From NCBI GenBank assembly GCA_029027265.1, contig CP093061.1, positions 248,001 to 312,000 on the forward strand: a DNA stretch of 64,000 nt, written 5' to 3'. This stretch comes from Sulfurospirillum_A sp029027265. Its GTDB lineage: Bacteria > Campylobacterota > Campylobacteria > Campylobacterales > Sulfurospirillaceae. A program made the position numbers and the translations under genes. Each line of letters begins with the position of its first letter. The stretch's first letter is position 1. The notes under the pieces are model-generated. The model saw nothing but the letters and a program-made list of their open reading frames with translations, made no database searches and was not told where the DNA came from. Positions 17,850-27,343 of this stretch are shown here, one piece after another.

Positions 17850-20800
17850 ATGAATATTACAGGATTAGCTATACGCAACAATCGTCTAACATATTTTATT
17901 GTATTAGCTTTAATAATGCTAGGAATAAATACATATTTTAAGCTTCCAAAAGCACAAGATCCAGGGTTTACAATGCGTACTGTTGTTGTTACTACTCATT
18001 TCCCAGGTGCCAATTCTGAGCGTGTAGAGCAACTTGTCACAGATAAGATTGAACAGGTAATTCAACAAATGCCTGAACTTGACAAGGTTACAAGTGATTC
18101 ACAAATGGGTATTTCTATTATTAGCGCTACATTCAAAGATAAATATAAAGAAATGCAGCCAATATTTGATAAGTTACGACGGAAAGTAGAATCTATACAA
18201 GGAGACTTACCAAGTGATGCTAGTATTCCAATTGTCGATGATGAGTATGGTGATGTGTTTGGAACGGTTTACGCACTTAGGGGCGAAGGATTTAGTTATA
18301 TTGAATTAAAAGAGATAGCAGATGAAATACGCGATGAGATTTTACTTCTTAATCAAGTGGCAAAAGTTGAAATTCACGGTGTCCAAAAAGAGGTAGTTTT
18401 TGTTGAGTATAGTAACGCTAAGTTACAAAAACTTGGACTCTCTCCAGAAACATTACGAAATATTTTAAAAACAATTAATATATTAAGTTCTGGAGGTGAT
18501 ATTCTCATTGGGCAAGAGAGAATTACATTAGAGCCAACTGGTAATTTTGAATCTATCGAAGATATAAGACGTGCCGTAATCAATCTTCCAAATAGCTCAG
18601 AAATGCTATATCTTGAAGATATTGCTAATGTGTATGCTGGATATAAAAATCCTAAAGACAATGTTGTACATAGTAATGGAAAACCAGCTTTAGCTATCTC
18701 TATTTCTATGATAGATGGAGGTAATATCCTTTCACTTGGAAAAACAATAAAACCAATAATGTCTGAAATTCAAGAACGATATCCTCACGGACTTATACTT
18801 GAACCTATTGCATTTCAATCAGATTTAGTAGAAGTAAGTGTTAATGGTTTTGTAGGTAATCTTGCACTATCTATTGCAATTGTCTTTCTTGTTGTTCTTA
18901 TATTTTTAGGTTTTAGAACTGGACTAACTGTTGCAGTTATTGTACCTACTGTTATGGTAATTACATTTATTGTGATGGATTTGATGAGTATTGGTATCAA
19001 TAAAATGTCACTGGCAGCACTTATTATCGCATTGGGACTGCTAGTAGATAATGGTATAGTAATGGCAGAAGGTATTCTTGTTCGTATGCAAAAAGGAGAA
19101 GAGAATATAAAGGCTATTATTGCTACTGGTAAAGAAATGTTTTTACCACTACTTATTTCTTCTTTGACCACATCCGCAGCATTTTTACCAATCATACTAG
19201 CACAATCAGCCTTGAGTGAATTTACAGGAGATATTGCAAGAGTTGTAAGTGTTGCATTGATACTATCTTGGATTATTGCCTTGACTTTTATTCCACTTTT
19301 AGCACAAATTTTAATGAAAGTAAAAATAAAAAATAGTGATACAGAGGATTATTTTTCTGGTATTTCGTACCGTGTATATAGAAAAATTCTGAACCTTGCA
19401 CTAAAATTTAAACTTATTTTTTTAGTGATGATTGTTCTTCTGTTTATGGTAAGTATTAAAGGACTTGGTATTGTTCCAAAAGTATTTATTGCTCCTTCTA
19501 CAGATCCAATTATCAATGCAAACTTTGATATGCCTATTGGTACATCTATTGAAACCACTGAACAAATAGCATATGATATAGAAAATTATATGCAACAAAA
19601 ATGGCTTATTTCATCTAAAAATAAAGAGGGAGTAAAAAGCTGGATAACATTTGTAGGTGAGGGTGCACCTAAATTTGTACTAGGCTATAGTCCTGGATCT
19701 CCAAGTCCAAGACATATCTCAATGATAATAAACTTAACAGATTATCGTTTATTTTCTAAGTTTACACAGGCATTGCATAAACATATACAAGAAAAATATC
19801 CTGATCTAAAAATCAAACTTGAGAAGCTTCAAAATGGTCCTCCTGTAGGATATCCAGTTTCTATTCGAGTTATGGGAAAAGATAAAGATGTTCTTTATAA
19901 AATTGCAGCCGATATCAAACAAAAGCTATATAATATTCAAGAGGTTTCTTCAGTAGTTGATGATTGGGGAGCACCTATAAAAAAATTATTGGTCAAAGTA
20001 AACCAAGAGCGTGCACTTAGAGCTGGTGTTACAAGTAAGGATATTGCTCTGTCTTTAGAAGCTAGTCTTTCAGGTATTGATCTTACACAATTTAGAAAAG
20101 AGGAAACTCTTATACCTGTAACACTTCGATCTGTACAATCAGATAGACAAGATATAAGTAAATTGGATAATATTACAGTATATGCCTCTTCTACGGACTC
20201 TCAAGTACCACTTAAGCAAGTTGCTGATGTAGAAATGGTTTGGACAACAGGACTTATAAAACGCCTTAATCGTACTAAAACGATCACAGTTGATGTACAA
20301 CTTACTCATGGTAGTACTGTTACCCCTGTAAATGATATACTGATACCATGGCTGAACGAAGAGGCAAAAAAGTGGCCAAAAGGATATAAATTTGAACAAG
20401 GTGGTGAAGCAGAAGCTTCGGGTGATGCTGTAATGTCTATTGTTAATGCATTGCCATTGGCGGGAATGATGATAGTATTATTATTAGTATTTCAATTTAA
20501 TTCTATTCGACAAATGAGTATTGTTATTATGACTATTCCTTTAGGATTGATAGGTGCTATAGCTGGATTAATTATCGCTAAAACATCTTTTGGTTTTTTT
20601 ACCATTTTAGGTATTGTTGCTCTAGCGGGAATTCTCATAAACAATGGAATTGTTCTACTAGATCGTATAAGAATTGAAATAGAAGAAAATGGACATACTC
20701 CTCAAAATGCAATCTTTGAGGCAGCACAGCAGAGATTGCGTCCAATTTTACTTACTACTGCTACAACTATTGGTGGGATGCTTCCTTTGTGGATTTCACA

Positions 20801-20921
20801 TGACCCTATGTTTGAAACTATGGCAGTAGCTATAATATTTGGACTTTTATTTGCAACTGTAGTAACCTTGGTATTTGTGCCTGTGATGTATTCTATACTA
20901 TTTAGAGTTTCATATAAATAA
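17850..20921 (+). CDS. RND-family proton-driven efflux permease
   Basis: A 1023-aa protein with two six-TM repeats, each with a large periplasmic loop. The N-terminal MNITGLAIRNNRLTYFIVLALIMLGI is TM1, and TM4 carries GLLVDNGIVMAEG. TM10 carries ALAGILINNGIVLLDRI. In TM4 one Asp is kept where AcrB has Asp-Asp, and TM10 has Asn at the AcrB Lys940 region, so the proton relay differs from AcrB. Third gene of the operon, 6 bp after the adaptor. A strong terminator follows. Substrates cannot be told from sequence. Confidence 0.93.
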   Translation: MNITGLAIRNNRLTYFIVLALIMLGINTYFKLPKAQDPGFTMRTVVVTTHFPGANSERVEQLVTDKIEQVIQQMPELDKVTSDSQMGISIISATFKDKYKEMQPIFDKLRRKVESIQGDLPSDASIPIVDDEYGDVFGTVYALRGEGFSYIELKEIADEIRDEILLLNQVAKVEIHGVQKEVVFVEYSNAKLQKLGLSPETLRNILKTINILSSGGDILIGQERITLEPTGNFESIEDIRRAVINLPNSSEMLYLEDIANVYAGYKNPKDNVVHSNGKPALAISISMIDGGNILSLGKTIKPIMSEIQERYPHGLILEPIAFQSDLVEVSVNGFVGNLALSIAIVFLVVLIFLGFRTGLTVAVIVPTVMVITFIVMDLMSIGINKMSLAALIIALGLLVDNGIVMAEGILVRMQKGEENIKAIIATGKEMFLPLLISSLTTSAAFLPIILAQSALSEFTGDIARVVSVALILSWIIALTFIPLLAQILMKVKIKNSDTEDYFSGISYRVYRKILNLALKFKLIFLVMIVLLFMVSIKGLGIVPKVFIAPSTDPIINANFDMPIGTSIETTEQIAYDIENYMQQKWLISSKNKEGVKSWITFVGEGAPKFVLGYSPGSPSPRHISMIINLTDYRLFSKFTQALHKHIQEKYPDLKIKLEKLQNGPPVGYPVSIRVMGKDKDVLYKIAADIKQKLYNIQEVSSVVDDWGAPIKKLLVKVNQERALRAGVTSKDIALSLEASLSGIDLTQFRKEETLIPVTLRSVQSDRQDISKLDNITVYASSTDSQVPLKQVADVEMVWTTGLIKRLNRTKTITVDVQLTHGSTVTPVNDILIPWLNEEAKKWPKGYKFEQGGEAEASGDAVMSIVNALPLAGMMIVLLLVFQFNSIRQMSIVIMTIPLGLIGAIAGLIIAKTSFGFFTILGIVALAGILINNGIVLLDRIRIEIEENGHTPQNAIFEAAQQRLRPILLTTATTIGGMLPLWISHDPMFETMAVAIIFGLLFATVVTLVFVPVMYSILFRVSYK

Positions 20922-20923
20922 AA

Positions 20924-20963
20924 AAAGGGAATAAATATATTATCAAATATATTTATTCCCTTT
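20924..20963. terminator. Bidirectional intrinsic terminator after the RND operon
   Basis: Arms 20924-20940 and 20947-20963 are perfect complements (17 bp) around a 6-nt loop, with an A-tract on one side and T-rich sequence on the other. It lies between the convergent RND and VOC genes and can serve both. Confidence 0.88.
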
Positions 20964-20994
20964 AAAGTAATTAAATTATTTTACAATTTCTATA

Positions 20995-21429
20995 CTATTT
21001 AGCAAATAACTCTTTTTCAATATCCTTAAACCCTTTAAATTCAAAAACATTTCCAGATGGATCACAAAAAAACATTGTACCTTGTTCTCCAACTTCACCT
21101 TCAAATCTAACATAAGGTTTAATAATAAATTCATTTACAAACAAACTAACTTTTTTGGAAAATTTTTTCCAATCATCAAATTTCATTACAATACCAAAAT
21201 GTGGAACGGGAACATCGTGTCCATCCACTCTATTATGGATATTTTGTACTTTTCCTTCTTTCCCTAAAGCAGGGTTTAGATGTACTACAACTTGATGACC
21301 AAACATATTAAAATCAATCCATTGATCAGAACTTCTTCCTTCACTAAAACCTAATTTATTTCCATAAAATTCTCTTGCTTCTTCTATATCTCTAACAGGT
21401 ACAGCTAAATGAAAAGGGCTTAATTCCAT
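20995..21429 (-). CDS. VOC (glyoxalase/bleomycin-resistance) family protein
   Basis: A 144-aa protein starting at the ATG at 21429 (MELSPFHLAVPV), which has a GGAGA site; the longer frame to 21486 lacks one. The betaalphabetabetabeta VOC pattern is visible: HLAVPVRDIEEAREFYGNKLGF, then FGHQVVVHLNP, HFGIVMKFDDW and FFCDPSGNVFEFKGF. The His/Glu positions fit metal ligands. The family includes dioxygenases and thiol transferases; the exact reaction cannot be assigned. Confidence 0.85.
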   Translation of the reverse strand: MELSPFHLAVPVRDIEEAREFYGNKLGFSEGRSSDQWIDFNMFGHQVVVHLNPALGKEGKVQNIHNRVDGHDVPVPHFGIVMKFDDWKKFSKKVSLFVNEFIIKPYVRFEGEVGEQGTMFFCDPSGNVFEFKGFKDIEKELFAK

Positions 21430-21528
21430 AATTATCTCCATATTTTTATTTCTTATATCATAATATATAATGCCCCTAAAAATCAAGACAACTCTTAAAA
21501 AGATTTAATTTCATCCTCATTTGTTACT

Positions 21529-21655
21529 TTATCCTACATTTTTCAGATATTCAAGATAAACATTCATAGGTTTTTGATAGTTTATACTTGAATGAAATCT
21601 TTTAAAATTGTATTTATGGATGTAGTTTCTTACACCTTCTTTTAACTCCTTTATT
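21529..21655 (-). pseudogene. 3' scrap of an IS3-family transposase (OrfB end)
   Basis: Only the last about 40 codons remain: ELKEGVRNYIHKYNFKRFHS, then SINYQKPMNVYLEYLKNVG and a stop. This is the C-terminus of the rve-type integrase core in IS3 OrfB (the R-x-H-S-x-x-x-Y-x-x-P pattern). No start, catalytic residues or inverted repeats remain. Confidence 0.75.
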
Positions 21656-21682
21656 GATTAATAATCACTGATATAAATATAT

Positions 21683-22611
21683 GACTTAATAGTAAATATG
21701 GGTGCTTACTTTTCTACATTTTTTTATAATTCACTAAATAATAATCGACTAAATTTAACTTCATACTTTTACTAAGTCCACGATGCAAACTAATCATATT
21801 TTTCATATGAGAGAATACACCACCCTCGAGTGTATTAGTTGTATTTTGTATGTTTAGTTTTTTATGATTTTTGTATGTAAATATATAAGGTAAATTAGTT
21901 CGTAGACTTCTATATGCAACTCTTATTCTTGGATGAGTATAGTGGAGTTCTCCAGTAATAGACGAAACACTTTTTTACCCTCAAGGGGCACCTAGTTCTC
22001 TAAAAAACCTTTATAATTTTCGTACCAATCATCAAGCTTTTGAGTAAAGTTTTTCTCTGTAGTTTGAGTTAGTCTTGAAACAATTTTCTTCAGTTCATTA
22101 GAAGCTTCCAATTCACTTTCAATATGCTTCCAGATAAGTATCTCTTTTGATTCAATATCTTTGAACACCAAAGTTCCAAGATTGTACCCCAAGGGCAGGC
22201 TTCACGCTCTTTCCTCTTCCCATAAAAAGTAGCATCGCATACCAAGTTTACTGTCCTTGGATTATGTGCTTTTATATCAACAATATATTCATCTCTTTGC
22301 TTCACTATCCAGCTTATTGATCTGGAATATTTTACTGAAAGTTGCATGAGTGTTTGTCGTTGTAAAAAATATTCTTCAAAGATAACTTTTTCTAGTTGTT
22401 TTGGTCTTCTTTTTGAGCTGAAAGAAGTTTTATAGTCTTTACAAAAATATCTTTTTATCCCTTTTCTTGAACCTTTGGAAATAATATTTTTAGACTTGCA
22501 ATTTATACATATTTTAGAGCTTTTTTACAATCATTTGTAAATAAACCTTTGTTTACTCCCACTATGCCATAGTTTGAAAGTCTTTGGAGCACCCATATTT
22601 ACTATTAAGTC
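21683..22611 (-). mobile_element. Decayed copy of the GACTTAATAGTAAA-ended IS
   Basis: The ends GACTTAATAGTAAATATGGG and its inverse match the intact element at 62435-63508. The transposase is broken: an internal deletion removes about 170 bp, a 20-nt GC-rich insert lies at 21975-21994 and a 23-nt insert at 22184-22206. Upstream of these the zinc-ribbon region (about 22390-22510) and the catalytic-Asp stretch VCDATFYGKRKE are still readable. There is no target-site duplication, so the copy is old or rearranged. Confidence 0.8.
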
Positions 22612-22625
22612 GGAATTTTTTTAAA

Positions 22626-22731
22626 TTATTTTTTTAAATCTTCATTAAATTTGATAGCCCTATTCATACTATCTTCTGCAATATAATTTGATATATCGTC
22701 CATCGCTTTTATGAAAGTATTTTTAAACAGT
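22626..22731 (-). pseudogene. Possible RelE/ParE toxin fragment
   Basis: The minus strand reads FKNTFIKAMDDISNYIAEDS, then MNRAIKFNEDLKK and a stop. This resembles the N-terminal helical hairpin of RelE/ParE-type toxins, ending about a third of the way through the family. A short frame just upstream (ILKKDYLRDIKFPNEDTV) could be an antitoxin remnant. The remaining stretch to 22919 is AT-rich with nothing recognisable. Confidence 0.4.
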
Positions 22732-22919
22732 ATCTTCATTAGGAAACTTTATGTCTCTCAAGTAATCTTTTTTGAGAATCTTTCCAAAATTCATAGTTTC
22801 AATCAGGGTATGGTTTTAAATATAATTTTATATAGCTACGTACTATCATAAAAACTATAAACACCTTTATTATAGGCTATTTATTGCATTATATTATCTA
22901 GTATAATATAGTTAAATTG

Positions 22920-22974
22920 GACTTAGGATCTGGTGCTTCACGGCGTGAAAGTTCAAGCCTTTTCATCCGCATCA
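22920..22974 (+). repeat. tRNA-Leu 3' fragment (att-type direct repeat)
   Basis: Identical to 13358-13412 except for two T/C differences, one of them turning the terminal CCA into TCA. It lacks the acceptor 5' strand and D-arm, so it is not a tRNA gene. It marks the right junction of the island. Confidence 0.85.
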
Positions 22975-23007
22975 TTACTTTTAATTCTTATTTTGCTATC
23001 ATAATAG

Positions 23008-24402
23008 ATGAAAATTTTTATCAAATATACTTTTATTGCAATACTCTTTTTTGTAATTGGATATAACGCCAATACGGTGTTTATTACTATGCTAAAAGAC
23101 GATACATTAACATTTTCAAAACTTCAAGAAATCAAAGATAAAAAACAACTTAATGCTATTGTTATGAACTCACCTACCGTTTATTATTATGGTAATGATG
23201 AAAATACAGGTTTTGAATATGAACTCTTAAAGGCATATACAAATGATATTGGAGTAGAGCTTAACATAACGGTGGTTGACACAGTATCTGAGGCTTTAGA
23301 GTTAACTAAAAGAGGCATAGGTGATATAACTTCTGCTGCTATTACAAAGAATGAAAGTAGAAGTAAAGAGTATCTATTTGGTCCTTCGTACTATCAGGTG
23401 CAACAGCAAATGATTTGTAGTAGAGAGTTATATAAAACTCGAAAATTTCCTAGATCTTTGGCTGACTTATTTGGACTTAAAATAGTCATTGGGAAAGATA
23501 CGAGTTATGAGAAGAGTATGCGTGAAGCAAAGGAGTCTGATAACAATATATCTTATGATATTAGTGATGAGTATTCCACGGCTCAGCTCATAGAAATGGT
23601 TTCAAAACATAAGCTTGATTGTACTGTTGCAGATTCTAACATCTTTTCAATAAACCAAAGATACTATCCTAGTATCTCTTTTGCTTTCTCTATGAGTGAA
23701 AGAGAGTCACTATCTTGGGTTATGCGTTCTGATAGTAAAACATTTAGAAATGATATGTACAGATGGTTAAATAAGTACATTCAAACTGGTGAAATGGCAA
23801 AACTAAAAGACAAGTACTATGGTCATATTAATATTTTCAATTATTACAATACAGTTGTATTTCATAAGCGAATCAAATCAAGACTTCCAAAGTATAAAAA
23901 ATATTTTCAAGATGCTGCTAAAAAATATGAAATTTCATGGGTTTACTTAGCTGCTCAGTCATATCAAGAATCATATTGGAACCCAAGGGCAAAAAGCCAT
24001 ACAGGGGTAAGAGGCATGATGATGCTAACTCTTCCAACAGCAAAAAGTATGGGAGTAAAAAGCCGAATTGACGCTAAACAGAGCATCTATGGAGGTGCAA
24101 AATATATTGCTAAAATGATGCAAAGGGTACCTGCAGGCGTAAAAGGCTCAGATGAAAGAATGAAATTTGCACTCGCCGCTTACAATGTCGGTATGGGACA
24201 TGTCCAAGATGCACAAGTTTTAGCAAAAAGACAGTTTAAAGACCCAAATTCATGGTTAGATGTTAGATCAGTCCTACCACTTTTAACTCAAAAGAAATAC
24301 TATAAAACATTAAAATATGGTTATGCAAGGGGAAGTGAACCGGTTCGATATGTAGATGGCATTAGCGAATATGCTCAAATTTTAGGTCAAGCAGTAAAAT
24401 AA
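23008..24402 (+). CDS. mltF: Membrane-bound lytic murein transglycosylase F-like
   Basis: A 464-aa protein with an N-terminal membrane anchor (about 5-22), a type 3 solute-binding-like domain (about 45-270: YYYGNDENTGFEYELLKAYT, ITSAAITKNESR) and a C-terminal SLT domain (about 290-450). The catalytic glutamate is Glu 321 in AAQSYQESYWNP, followed by GVRGMMMLTLPTA and AAYNVGMGH. It cleaves peptidoglycan with 1,6-anhydro product formation at the periplasmic face of the inner membrane. An AT-rich extended -10 lies just upstream of the ATG, so it may have its own promoter beside the tRNA fragment. Confidence 0.92.
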   Translation: MKIFIKYTFIAILFFVIGYNANTVFITMLKDDTLTFSKLQEIKDKKQLNAIVMNSPTVYYYGNDENTGFEYELLKAYTNDIGVELNITVVDTVSEALELTKRGIGDITSAAITKNESRSKEYLFGPSYYQVQQQMICSRELYKTRKFPRSLADLFGLKIVIGKDTSYEKSMREAKESDNNISYDISDEYSTAQLIEMVSKHKLDCTVADSNIFSINQRYYPSISFAFSMSERESLSWVMRSDSKTFRNDMYRWLNKYIQTGEMAKLKDKYYGHINIFNYYNTVVFHKRIKSRLPKYKKYFQDAAKKYEISWVYLAAQSYQESYWNPRAKSHTGVRGMMMLTLPTAKSMGVKSRIDAKQSIYGGAKYIAKMMQRVPAGVKGSDERMKFALAAYNVGMGHVQDAQVLAKRQFKDPNSWLDVRSVLPLLTQKKYYKTLKYGYARGSEPVRYVDGISEYAQILGQAVK

Positions 24403-24408
24403 AAATCG

Positions 24409-25731
24409 TTACATCATCTTTGCAGGGGTCATTTTTTTAAATAAAAATATAGCTACCATAAAAGTAAATAGTTCTGCTACAGGAATTGCTAAAAATATCC
24501 CATTTGTTCCAAATAAAAGTGGCAGTGTAAATATGAAAAAGACAGGTAAAACCAGACTTCTCAAAACCGCTATGCTTGCAGATGGTATAGGTTTATGAAT
24601 AGCCGTAAAGTAGGCTGATATAGTCAAGTTTATTCCATTAAACAAAAACACAGGCCATACTAAAGCTGCAAATCCCAAGACTATAATTTTTGTCTGTTCA
24701 TTGGAGTCTCCTAAAAAAAGATTTGATAATTCATTTGGTGCAAGTGTTATGAGTGAAACCATGATAAGACCAGTTATAATTACACAAACTATAGCAAGTT
24801 TTAGAAAACCTTCTATTCTTTCAGGTTTTTTTGCCCCAAAGTTTTTGCTTATAATAGGCTGTAAAGAGTCACTAACTCCAAAACTAATCATTATTCCAAC
24901 CCATAAGATATAGTTTATGATACTAAAAGCAGCTACCCCTTCTACTCCAAAAGTTTTTATCATAATGTAGTTGAAAATTAGCGTTGTAATTCCTACTGAA
25001 GTCTCATTTACAAAGTCAGAAGCTCCATTTCCAGCAGCTTTTACTATTTGGAAATAGTTTCCAATTGGTTTCACAAATTTGAGTGTTGCTTTTTTTGAGA
25101 AAAAGTGTGGTAAGAGTATAAAAATAAGAGCAAGTTGTGAAATACCAGTTGCAAGAGCCGCCCCAAAAATACCTTTGTCTAAGTAAACTATTAAAAACCA
25201 ATCTAAAATTATATTTATAATGGCACTTAAAAGAAGAGCTACAAAAGCAAGGGAGGGTCTATTATCTACTTTTACAAAATAATCCAACACTATACCAGTC
25301 ATTAAAAAAGGAAGAAAAAGAAGCATAACAGAAAGATACTCAATAGCGATGTTTGTTAACTCTTGAGTCGCTCCAAAGAGATGTAAGATTGTTTCAATGT
25401 TAAAGAGTAAAATTCCACAAATAATGATACTAAAAATTGAAACACAAAGAAGAGTTTTACTAAAAATGGTTGAAGCACTTTTCGTATCGCCTTCTCCCAT
25501 TAATTTACCACTAACTACACTACTGCCAATAGCAAGCATAAGTGAAAGTCCAAATAAAAGTGAAAAGATTGGTAAGCTTATGTTAATTGCAGCTAATCCA
25601 GATGCCCCCACATAATTACCCACGAAAAAGCCATCAATAATTCCGGCTGATGAGATCGCCAACATACCTAAAACAGAAGGTATCGCGTATTGAAAAAAAA
25701 CTGATGATATTTTATCTTCTGTTACGTTCAT
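24409..25731 (-). CDS. MATE-family multidrug/toxin efflux pump
   Basis: A 440-aa inner-membrane protein with about 12 predicted hydrophobic segments in two similar halves. The start FFQYAIPSVLGMLAISSAGI, the segment VDNRPSLAFVALLLSAIINI and the loop SFGVSDSLQPIISKNFGAKK match the MATE pattern (DinF/NorM-like, cation-coupled antiport). It converges with mltF (7 bp) and is divergent from the AraC-like gene. Confidence 0.9.
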   Translation of the reverse strand: MNVTEDKISSVFFQYAIPSVLGMLAISSAGIIDGFFVGNYVGASGLAAINISLPIFSLLFGLSLMLAIGSSVVSGKLMGEGDTKSASTIFSKTLLCVSIFSIIICGILLFNIETILHLFGATQELTNIAIEYLSVMLLFLPFLMTGIVLDYFVKVDNRPSLAFVALLLSAIINIILDWFLIVYLDKGIFGAALATGISQLALIFILLPHFFSKKATLKFVKPIGNYFQIVKAAGNGASDFVNETSVGITTLIFNYIMIKTFGVEGVAAFSIINYILWVGIMISFGVSDSLQPIISKNFGAKKPERIEGFLKLAIVCVIITGLIMVSLITLAPNELSNLFLGDSNEQTKIIVLGFAALVWPVFLFNGINLTISAYFTAIHKPIPSASIAVLRSLVLPVFFIFTLPLLFGTNGIFLAIPVAELFTFMVAIFLFKKMTPAKMM

Positions 25732-25829
25732 GATATTTCTTTTTTATTAATAGTTGTGTATTCTAGCTTAAATAAGTAAATAGCTTTTCTTTTCACAATA
25801 TCTGGGTTGTTCTTGTTTTTACATTTTGT

Positions 25830-25835
25830 TATACT
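25830..25835 (+). promoter_or_regulatory. -10 element for the AraC/Ada-like gene
   Basis: TGTTATACT gives an extended -10 (TATACT). The expected start, near 25842, falls in a TACATGTA copy (25838-25845). This placement excludes the longer upstream reading frame start at 25807. Confidence 0.5.
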
Positions 25836-25863
25836 CTTACATGTAATAAAAAGGTTAGAAGCG

Positions 25864-26478
25864 GTGAATAATAAAAATAGCAATAGAATGAGAAAAGCCA
25901 TCATTTACATGAATATAAATTTTAAAAAGCATCCCACTATTGATGAGATATCTAATTTTATGGGTATGAATAAGTTTTATTTTATTACAAAGTTTAAAGA
26001 GTGTGTTGGTATAACGCCAATGCAATTTTTACAATCTATCACTCTTCGTTATGCTAAAGAAAATATACATCTCTCAAAAACTATCTTAGATAACTCTATT
26101 GATATCGGTTTGTCAAGTCAAAGTAGGCTTTATGACTTATTTGTTAATCTTTTAGGGATTACTCCTTATGAGTATAAACAGCAGGGAAAAGATGTGCTTA
26201 TTACTTATGGTTATGGGTCTACTACTTTTGGAAAAACTTTTATCGCTTTTACAAAAAAAGGTATTAATCATCTGGAGTTTTTAAAAAACAATCAAGATGA
26301 AGTACTTAAAAACTTTAAAAATGATTTGGAAAATGCAACTTTTATCAATGATGATGAAGTTGCACAAAAATACTTAGAAAATATAACTATGGCAAAAGAT
26401 ACAAACTCACAAATTAAAATTTGGGAAGCTTCGTTAAAGTACATCAACTGGACTTATGATGAATATAATATACATTAA
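25864..26478 (+). CDS. AraC-type regulator with Ada-like C-terminus lacking the methyltransferase active site
   Basis: About 204 aa from the GTG at 25864 (AGG upstream); the ATG at 25888 is an alternative. An AraC double HTH comes first (TIDEISNFMGMNKFYFITKF and ENIHLSKTILDNSIDIGLSS). Then comes the linker SRLYDLFVNLLGITPYEYK and the RNase-like domain ITYGYGSTTFGKTFIAFTKKGINHL. These are the Ada/Ogt-type O6-methylguanine-methyltransferase pieces, but the protein ends before any PCHR active site. It is therefore likely a regulator only, perhaps of the overlapping EamA transporter gene. Confidence 0.8.
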   Translation: MNNKNSNRMRKAIIYMNINFKKHPTIDEISNFMGMNKFYFITKFKECVGITPMQFLQSITLRYAKENIHLSKTILDNSIDIGLSSQSRLYDLFVNLLGITPYEYKQQGKDVLITYGYGSTTFGKTFIAFTKKGINHLEFLKNNQDEVLKNFKNDLENATFINDDEVAQKYLENITMAKDTNSQIKIWEASLKYINWTYDEYNIH

Positions 26479-27343
26479 ATTAACACTAGCAGCATTTTTC
26501 TGGGCTTCTTCTGCCATTGCTGGAAAGCTTTTATTAGAAACTCTTTTACCTTCACAGGTAACATTTTTGAGATTCGCTGTCGCTACTTTTATCTTAGTTT
26601 TGTTTGTAGTTTATACAAATGATAAAACAGAAATAGCATTAAAAGGACATTTGAAATTGGCTATTTTAGGAGTTGTTGGTATTAGTTTATGTTACTATTT
26701 TTATTTCAAAGGGTTAAATTTAAGTTCAGCGCTAAATGCAGGTCTTATTGAAGCTACTATACCTTTGATAACACTTGCTATCTCGATAAGTACAAAAGAG
26801 GAAAAATTTAGTATAAAAAATAGTATTGGTTTTATGCTTGCGTATATTGGGGTGATTATCGTTGTTACTAAGTTGGATTTTTCTGTCATTCTTCACTCTT
26901 CTTATAACTTTGGGGATTTACTACTTCTTGTTAGTACTGTATGTTTTGGTGTTTATAATATACTCACCAAAAAACTAAAATTTTCTTTTGAATCTCAAAA
27001 AATAAAACTAGTATATATTTTTTTGTACGGCAGTATCGCTTTGCTTCCTTGGGTATATTTGGATTTTTTAGAGCATGATTTAAATTGGAATTTATCACTC
27101 TATGAGATAGGGCTTATTTTATCTCTTTCTTTAGGAGCATCTGTTTTAGCCTATATGTTTTTCAATGAAGGGATTAAAGAGTTAGGTGCCTCTAAAGCTT
27201 CTAGTTTCATAAATTTTGTTCCTCTTCTAACCATAGTTATGGCGATAATTATTTTAAAAGAAGAACCTAATCTAAGTCAGGGCATAGGTTCAGTTGCTAT
27301 TTTACTTGGTGTGTATATTTCTCAAAAAAGAGTTAAATCTTAA
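26456..27343 (+). CDS. EamA/DMT-superfamily transporter
   Basis: A 295-aa inner-membrane protein with ten hydrophobic segments in two EamA repeats (AAFFWASSAIAGKLLLETLL ... YYFYFKGLNLSSALNAGLIE; second repeat from about residue 150). The family exports amino acids, nucleotides or other metabolites. It starts 23 nt inside the regulator gene and is likely coupled to it. Its end overlaps the convergent kinase-like gene by 42 nt. Substrate unknown. Confidence 0.88.
   Translation: MMNIIYIKLTLAAFFWASSAIAGKLLLETLLPSQVTFLRFAVATFILVLFVVYTNDKTEIALKGHLKLAILGVVGISLCYYFYFKGLNLSSALNAGLIEATIPLITLAISISTKEEKFSIKNSIGFMLAYIGVIIVVTKLDFSVILHSSYNFGDLLLLVSTVCFGVYNILTKKLKFSFESQKIKLVYIFLYGSIALLPWVYLDFLEHDLNWNLSLYEIGLILSLSLGASVLAYMFFNEGIKELGASKASSFINFVPLLTIVMAIIILKEEPNLSQGIGSVAILLGVYISQKRVKS

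Larger units (their letters stand above)
13358..22974. mobile_element. Probable genomic island integrated in tRNA-Leu(TAG)
   Basis: The 55-bp direct repeats (13358-13412 and 22920-22974, two mismatches) bracket 9.6 kb. One is the 3' half of an intact tRNA gene, the other a tRNA fragment. Cargo is an EF-hand lipoprotein, a YceI protein, an RND efflux operon, a VOC protein and IS debris. No integrase is visible, so the element is immobile or was moved in trans. The 8-mer TACATGTA, frequent in core parts of the window, is absent throughout. Removing the segment would put mltF about 35 bp from the tRNA cluster, a natural chromosomal order. Confidence 0.7.

Noticed and set aside
13413..22919. Prophage in the tRNA-Leu island
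   Set aside because: No capsid, tail, terminase, lysis or phage replication genes; cargo is efflux and IS remnants.
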